From NCBI GenBank assembly GCA_964384915.1, contig CAYLMA010000006.1:62001-126000 (forward strand): 64,000 bases of DNA, written 5' to 3'. Below are positions 58,751 through 64,000 of this stretch, piece after piece. The DNA comes from Sulfurimicrobium sp964384915 (GTDB taxonomy: Bacteria > Pseudomonadota > Gammaproteobacteria > Burkholderiales > Sulfuricellaceae). Position numbers and translations under genes: made by a program. Each line of letters starts with the position of its first letter. Within the stretch, counting starts at the first letter, position 1. Below the pieces are notes generated by a model. That model was not told where the DNA came from, did not search any database, and worked only from the letters and a program-made list of their open reading frames with translations.

Positions 58751-59521
58751 ATGCTCGCCGTCAGTTTCCCCCTCAAGAGAGTCAAGATTGGCAAGGCTGC
58801 GCCACAGTCATGCGCCCCTATTGCCTGCGCGGACTGCGGGATATACAACCTGTGTTTTGCCGTAGGCGGAGACACAGACCTCAGCGTCCTTAATACCCTG
58901 GTGAAAAACCGCCGCACCTACAAGCGCGGCGAACCCATTTTTTCTGTAGGCGAGCCCTTTCGGGCAGTATTCGCAATTCGTAGCGGGTCTGTGAAAACCT
59001 CAGTATTGACTGATGATGGGCGAGTCCAGGTAACAGGCTTTCATATTTCCGGAGAGCTGATGGGCCTTAACTCTCTTGTCGCCAATCGCTATAACAGTGA
59101 GGCACGCGCTCTGGAAACCACAAGCGTATGCGAAGTTCCGTTCGAGCGCTATGAAGAACTGGTGGCACAGGTGCCGGGACTTCAGCAACAGATGCTCAAA
59201 ATCATGAGCCAGGAAATTAACCATCACCAGGAAATGATGTTGCTCCTGGGCAAAAAAAGAGCTGAAGAGCGGCTTGCCAGCTTTCTTGTCAATCTATCCC
59301 TGCGCCTTAAACACCATAGCCAACCAGCGGAAGAACTCAAGCTCAGCATGTCGCGCAGCGATATCGGGAATTACCTGGGCTTGGCAGAAGAGACCGTGTG
59401 CCGTGTAATTACACGTTTTGAGGAGGAATCCTTGATCGCCACCCAGCGACGCATCGTACGTCTAATCCAGCCGGACCGGCTGCTGGAGATTTCAAGAGGC
59501 GGCCCCGCCGCCACGAAGTAA
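58751..59521 (+). CDS. fnr: FNR-type oxygen-responsive regulator
   Basis: 256 residues. N-terminal cysteines C21, C26, C29 and C35, with C26-x2-C29-x5-C35 matching FNR C20/C23/C29, and C127 matching C122, so a [4Fe-4S] oxygen sensor is expected. A cNMP-like beta-roll (45-150), dimer helix and HTH (SRSDIGNYLGLAEETVCRVITR) follow. The recognition helix reads E214-T-V-C217-R218 where FNR has E209-T-I-S212-R213: the base-contacting serine is cysteine here. Immediately upstream of the cbb3 operon, whose promoter has an FNR-like box. Confidence 0.93.
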   Translation: MLAVSFPLKRVKIGKAAPQSCAPIACADCGIYNLCFAVGGDTDLSVLNTLVKNRRTYKRGEPIFSVGEPFRAVFAIRSGSVKTSVLTDDGRVQVTGFHISGELMGLNSLVANRYNSEARALETTSVCEVPFERYEELVAQVPGLQQQMLKIMSQEINHHQEMMLLLGKKRAEERLASFLVNLSLRLKHHSQPAEELKLSMSRSDIGNYLGLAEETVCRVITRFEEESLIATQRRIVRLIQPDRLLEISRGGPAATK

Positions 59522-59583
59522 AGGCTCAAACCGCGCCTTCAGGATACCCTTTTGCGCGACAAGCTAAAAATATCCCAGTAAAG

Positions 59584-59632
59584 TTGACATTGGTCAGTGT
59601 TTTCTTGGGCGTTTCCGGCTATATTGGCGGCC
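59584..59632 (+). promoter_or_regulatory. FNR-class II promoter for ccoNOQP
   Basis: TTGACATTGGTCAG (59584-59597) is a variant FNR box. TATATT (59620-59625) is a -10 with 5 of 6 matches and predicts a start at about 59632. The box centre (59590.5) is then at -41.5, the canonical position for FNR activation through contact with RNA polymerase. A roughly 190-base leader follows; nothing else is recognised in the 299-bp gap 59522-59820. Confidence 0.7.
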
Positions 59633-59820
59633 GGTTTACGTCCAGTATGCAATGTGATTGGCGCGTCAGTTTCAACAATTACAATCACTGAAAGATGTCG
59701 AGGCCAGGCGAGACTTAACGCTTGGCCTTTGTCTTACCAGCCGGGTGATTTGCCAGGCTGTAAGGTCGACGCGCCACACTGGTGATGGTGTGGCTCGCTT
59801 CAAAACAAAAGGAGAAGGTT

Positions 59821-61269
<1,449 letters not shown>

Positions 61270-61283
61270 TAATAATGTCGGAA

Positions 61284-61330
61284 GCCCTCACTCCCGCCCT
61301 CTCCCGCCAGCGGCAGAGGGTGACGAGGGG
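61284..61330. repeat. CCCTCACTCCCGCCCTCTCCCGC hairpin repeat between ccoN and ccoO
   Basis: The left arm begins CCCTCACTCCCGCCCTCTCC (61284-61303) and the right arm (61310-61330) is an imperfect reverse complement ending GTGACGAGGGG. It starts 15 bases after the ccoN stop inside the operon. Same word family as the single arm at 18182. Confidence 0.65.
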
Positions 61331-61364
61331 ACGCTTTGCGTGATTGTTTATAGTGAGAAATAAA

Positions 61365-62108
61365 ATGTTCAATTTCAAACATGAATGGATTGAAAAAAAC
61401 ATCGGCCTGATGCTGATCGCAACCATGATCGCCATCAGTATCGGCGGCCTGGTCGAGATCGCACCGCTGTTTTTCATCAAGGAAACCGTGGAAAAGGTCG
61501 ACGGCGTGCGCCCCTACACCCCCCTGGAATCGCGTGGGCGCGATATTTACGTGCGAGAGGGCTGCTATTTGTGCCACTCCCAGATGATCCGCCCGTTCCG
61601 TGACGAGGCGCTGCGCTACGGCCACTACTCTCTGGCAGCCGAATCCAAGTATGACCATCCGTTCCAATGGGGTTCCAAGCGCACCGGGCCGGACTTGGCC
61701 CGTGTCGGCAATAAATATTCAAACGACTGGCACGTGCAGCACCTGGTCGACCCAAAATCCATGGTCCCGCCTTCCGTGATGCCGCGCTACCCTTGGTTGC
61801 TGACTACGGCGCTGGATTACTCCGATGTGGCCGAGCGGCTTAAGGCACTACGCCAAGTAGGCGTTCCCTACTCCCTGACTCAGGGCGAGTACGACAGAAA
61901 CGTAAAAGACTTTGGCGCCGATGTCGCCAAAACGCTGCATATTCCGGACGCACAAAAGAACCTGATAGCCCAGGCTCAGTCTGGTAATTTTGACGGCGAT
62001 CGAAGCAATGTTAGCGAGATGGATGCGTTGGTAGCTTACTTGCAGGTGCTGGGCACCATGGTGGACTTCAGCAAGTACGATAATGACGAATTCGTCAAAT
62101 TCCGCTAA
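61365..62108 (+). CDS. ccoO: cbb3-type cytochrome c oxidase subunit II (monohaem)
   Basis: 247 residues from the ATG at 61365. One membrane helix (about 13-36) anchors a periplasmic cytochrome c domain with C67-YL-C70-H71. SQMIRPFRDEALRYG and GPDLARVG are CcoO signatures. It passes electrons from CcoP to CcoN. Confidence 0.96.
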   Translation: MFNFKHEWIEKNIGLMLIATMIAISIGGLVEIAPLFFIKETVEKVDGVRPYTPLESRGRDIYVREGCYLCHSQMIRPFRDEALRYGHYSLAAESKYDHPFQWGSKRTGPDLARVGNKYSNDWHVQHLVDPKSMVPPSVMPRYPWLLTTALDYSDVAERLKALRQVGVPYSLTQGEYDRNVKDFGADVAKTLHIPDAQKNLIAQAQSGNFDGDRSNVSEMDALVAYLQVLGTMVDFSKYDNDEFVKFR

Positions 62109-62121
62109 TTAGGATGGCTAG

Positions 62122-62307
62122 ATGGAATGGTTACACTGGTTCTCCAAGGATGAAAATACCAAGCCGCTTGCGCTGCTGATATTTTTCATTACCTTCTGCC
62201 TGATCTTGGTTTATGTATTTGGCAGCAAGAAACGCGGCGAACGCTTGGAATCCCACAAGGACATACCATTCCTCGATGAGGATTCGGATACAAAGGAAGT
62301 TAAATAA
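62122..62307 (+). CDS. ccoQ: cbb3-type oxidase small subunit CcoQ
   Basis: 61 residues: MEWLHWFSKDENTKPLALLI with one membrane helix (about 15-35) and a polar tail. CcoQ stabilises the oxidase complex. Its last base is the first of the ccoP ATG (TAATG). Confidence 0.92.
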   Translation: MEWLHWFSKDENTKPLALLIFFITFCLILVYVFGSKKRGERLESHKDIPFLDEDSDTKEVK

Positions 62308-63224
62308 TGAGTCAGCAAAAACCGCAAACCGTACAAACGACCGGCCACGTCTGGGATGAGGATTTGCAGGAATATAACAACCCATTGCCGTCCTGGTGGC
62401 TAATAGGCTTCTATGTCACAGTGGTAATGTCCCTCATCTACTGGATGATTTACCCAGCTTGGCCAGTGGGCAAGCATTTCACCACCGGCTTCAGCACGGT
62501 GACTTACATCAACGACAAGGGCGCGGAGAAATCATGGCACTGGAATACCCGCGCTCAACTGATGAAGGACATGAACGAAGCGGAGAAGGCGCAAAAACCC
62601 TACTTCGACAAGGTTACGGCCACACCCTTCGAACAGATCGCCAAGGATCCCGAATTGACCAGCTTCATCAATTCTGCGGGGAAAGCCATATTTTCTGACA
62701 ACTGTGCGCCCTGTCACCAGTCCGGTGGTCAAGGCAAGGTAGGCTATTTTGCCAACCTGACCGATGATGACTGGCTCTACGGCGGCACGCACCAGCAGAT
62801 CCAGGAATCCATTGCCAAGGGTAGACATGGCTACATGCCGGCCTTCAAGGAAGTGCTGAACAACGAGCAACTGGATAATCTGGCTAATTATGTCGCTTCA
62901 CTTTCCGGTGAAAAGGCGGATGCCGCCAAGATTAAGGCCGGTGACGCACTGTTCCATGGCGACGCCGCGGCCTGCTACTACTGCCATGACAACAGCGGCA
63001 AGGGACGTCAAGTCATCGGCTCCGCCAACCTGACCGACAAGATCTGGCTATGGGCCGACGTACCCGCCCAGGACAGTACCGAGAAAAAAATCGAGGCCAT
63101 CAGGCTGGTAATCGCCAACGGCCTGAACCGTGGCGTAATGCCTGCCTGGGAGACTCGCCTCAAGCCTGAGCAGATCAAACTCTTATCGGTTTATGTGCAC
63201 GGCCTGGGTGGCGGCACCAAGTAA
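62307..63224 (+). CDS. ccoP: cbb3-type cytochrome c oxidase subunit III (dihaem)
   Basis: 305 residues. One membrane helix (about 31-50) and two c-type haem sites, C133-AP-C136-H137 and a later CYYCH near 223, in tandem cytochrome c domains. TTGHVWDEDLQEYNNPLPSW is the family's N-terminal motif. It accepts electrons from soluble cytochrome c, perhaps the c551-like protein at the window's left edge. Confidence 0.96.
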   Translation: MSQQKPQTVQTTGHVWDEDLQEYNNPLPSWWLIGFYVTVVMSLIYWMIYPAWPVGKHFTTGFSTVTYINDKGAEKSWHWNTRAQLMKDMNEAEKAQKPYFDKVTATPFEQIAKDPELTSFINSAGKAIFSDNCAPCHQSGGQGKVGYFANLTDDDWLYGGTHQQIQESIAKGRHGYMPAFKEVLNNEQLDNLANYVASLSGEKADAAKIKAGDALFHGDAAACYYCHDNSGKGRQVIGSANLTDKIWLWADVPAQDSTEKKIEAIRLVIANGLNRGVMPAWETRLKPEQIKLLSVYVHGLGGGTK

Positions 63225-63254
63225 ATCAAGTACCAGGATACCCTGATACAATAT

Positions 63255-63284
63255 GGGCCCGCCAAGTGCGGGCCCTTGTCTTTT
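63255..63284 (+). terminator. hairpin terminator or attenuator between ccoP and ccoG
   Basis: GGGCCCGC (63255-63262) pairs perfectly with GCGGGCCC (63268-63275) across CAAGT, followed by TTGTCTTTT. It may reduce read-through from ccoNOQP into ccoG. Confidence 0.65.
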
Positions 63285-63297
63285 CAGGAAAGTGGAC

Positions 63298-64000
63298 GTG
63301 GCAAACCAGGAAACATCTCAGCTTTACCAGAAACGCATCCCCATATTTACCCGTTCGGTAAAGGGCAAGTTCCGCACTTTCAAATGGGCCACGATGGCGC
63401 TGGCTTACGGCGTTTACTTCCTGCTCCCGTGGCTCCCGTGGCAGCGTGGTCACGAAGCCCCATCGCAAAGCGTGTTGTTCGATTTGCCGGGACGAAAGTT
63501 CTATCTTTTTGATCTGGTCGTTTATCCGCAGGATATTTTCTGGCTTTCGCTGTTGCTCTTCATCGCCGGCGCGCTGCTGTTCTTCGCTACCGGACTGATA
63601 GGGCGTGCCTTCTGCGGGTATTATTGCTTCCAGACCCTGTGGACCGACGCGTTCATCGCCATCGAAAAACTGGTTCAGGGTGAGAGACCCGCCCGCCAGC
63701 GCCTTTACAAGCAACCCTGGAACGGCGAAAAAATCCTCAAGATATCCCTCACGCACGCATTATGGCTGCTACTTGCTTTCTGGACCGCCTTCACTTTTAT
63801 TTTGTATTTTTCGTATGCGCCGGAACTAGTCGGACGGTTCATGAGCGGGAAAGCGCCGAGCGTTGCCTACTTTTCGGTTCTGATTCTCACCGCCACCACC
63901 TATGTGGCCGCTGGCTGGGCACGCGAGCAGGTATGCCTCTACATGTGCCCATACGCGCGCTTTCAAGGTGTCATGTACGACCCGGAAACCCTGGCAGTTG
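63298..64000 (+). CDS. ccoG: cytochrome c oxidase accessory protein CcoG (RdxA/FixG), 5' part
   Basis: 234 codons are in the window and the frame is open at the edge. A GTG at 63298 (AGGAAAG upstream; another GTG two codons earlier) starts MANQETSQLYQKRIPIFTRS. Membrane segments occur near 38-52, 83-105, 155-180 and 190-210, with CGYYC and CLYMCPYARFQG motifs of the polyferredoxin family. CcoG supports copper delivery to the cbb3 oxidase by reducing Cu(II). The 4Fe-4S ferredoxin part lies beyond the edge. Confidence 0.93.
   Translation, partial: MANQETSQLYQKRIPIFTRSVKGKFRTFKWATMALAYGVYFLLPWLPWQRGHEAPSQSVLFDLPGRKFYLFDLVVYPQDIFWLSLLLFIAGALLFFATGLIGRAFCGYYCFQTLWTDAFIAIEKLVQGERPARQRLYKQPWNGEKILKISLTHALWLLLAFWTAFTFILYFSYAPELVGRFMSGKAPSVAYFSVLILTATTYVAAGWAREQVCLYMCPYARFQGVMYDPETLAV

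Overview
The window is a dense, GC-rich chromosomal segment of a Gram-negative bacterium. Gene content and order point to a betaproteobacterium, most likely a respiratory Nitrosomonadales/Sulfuricella-like or Gallionella-like lineage. The supporting clusters are yqgE-ruvX-pyrR-pyrB-pyrC', argB-HAD-slmA, moeB-ctpA-envC-gpmI, secB-gpsA-trmL, a complete MSHA-type pilus locus, bioBFHCD, and an FNR-linked ccoNOQPG operon. The lineage assignment is inference from gene order; no database search was possible.

Layout. 0-4 kb: a truncated c-type cytochrome, an orphan GspE/PulE-type ATPase and ilvD with a duplicated 3' tail beside it. 4-9 kb: a bacteriohemerythrin and an Aer-like PAS chemoreceptor behind two FNR-like boxes, then lgt, a 51-residue basic protein, a DUF1415 protein and a NYN-LOTUS protein. 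9-20 kb: a candidate structured small RNA with an anti-Shine-Dalgarno loop, trpB2, fbp, yqgE, ruvX, pyrR, pyrB and a pseudo-dihydroorotase, nemA and a pirin, argB, a HAD nucleotidase and slmA. 20-26 kb: moeB, ctpA, envC and gpmI on the minus strand. 25.7-34.5 kb: an ArsR regulator with the cysteine spacing of persulfide sensors, an RND efflux pair, rhodanese, glutaredoxin, thioredoxin 2, secB, an SH3 protein, gpsA and trmL.

34.6-52.5 kb holds the MSHA pilus locus in the order E-G-F-B-A-C-D-O-P-Q, then I-I2-J-K-L-M-N. The platform and secretin half lies downstream of the pilin half, the reverse of the Vibrio order. A near-perfect sigma-54 promoter precedes the two major-type pilin genes. Two foreign-looking inserts interrupt the locus: a four-helix-bundle (S23/Avd-like) gene between mshE and mshG, and a DUF433/DUF5615 toxin-antitoxin pair between mshA and mshC. 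52.6-58.2 kb: comF and the biotin operon (no bioA in the window). 58.3-64 kb: an Rrf2 regulator, an FNR-type regulator and the cbb3 oxidase operon, which runs off the right edge.

The most unusual feature is a set of about ten inverted repeats, each built of short tandem words (7, 9 or about 10 nt) followed by a loop and the reverse-complement words. They use different words but share one architecture. Most begin 0-36 nt after a stop codon, and several have been absorbed into coding sequence (ruvX, mshK, bioF, the SH3 gene). One word family also flanks the S23-like gene, suggesting a carrier of a mobile element whose empty copies are the hairpins. No tRNA, rRNA, CRISPR array, integrase or recognisable transposase was seen.
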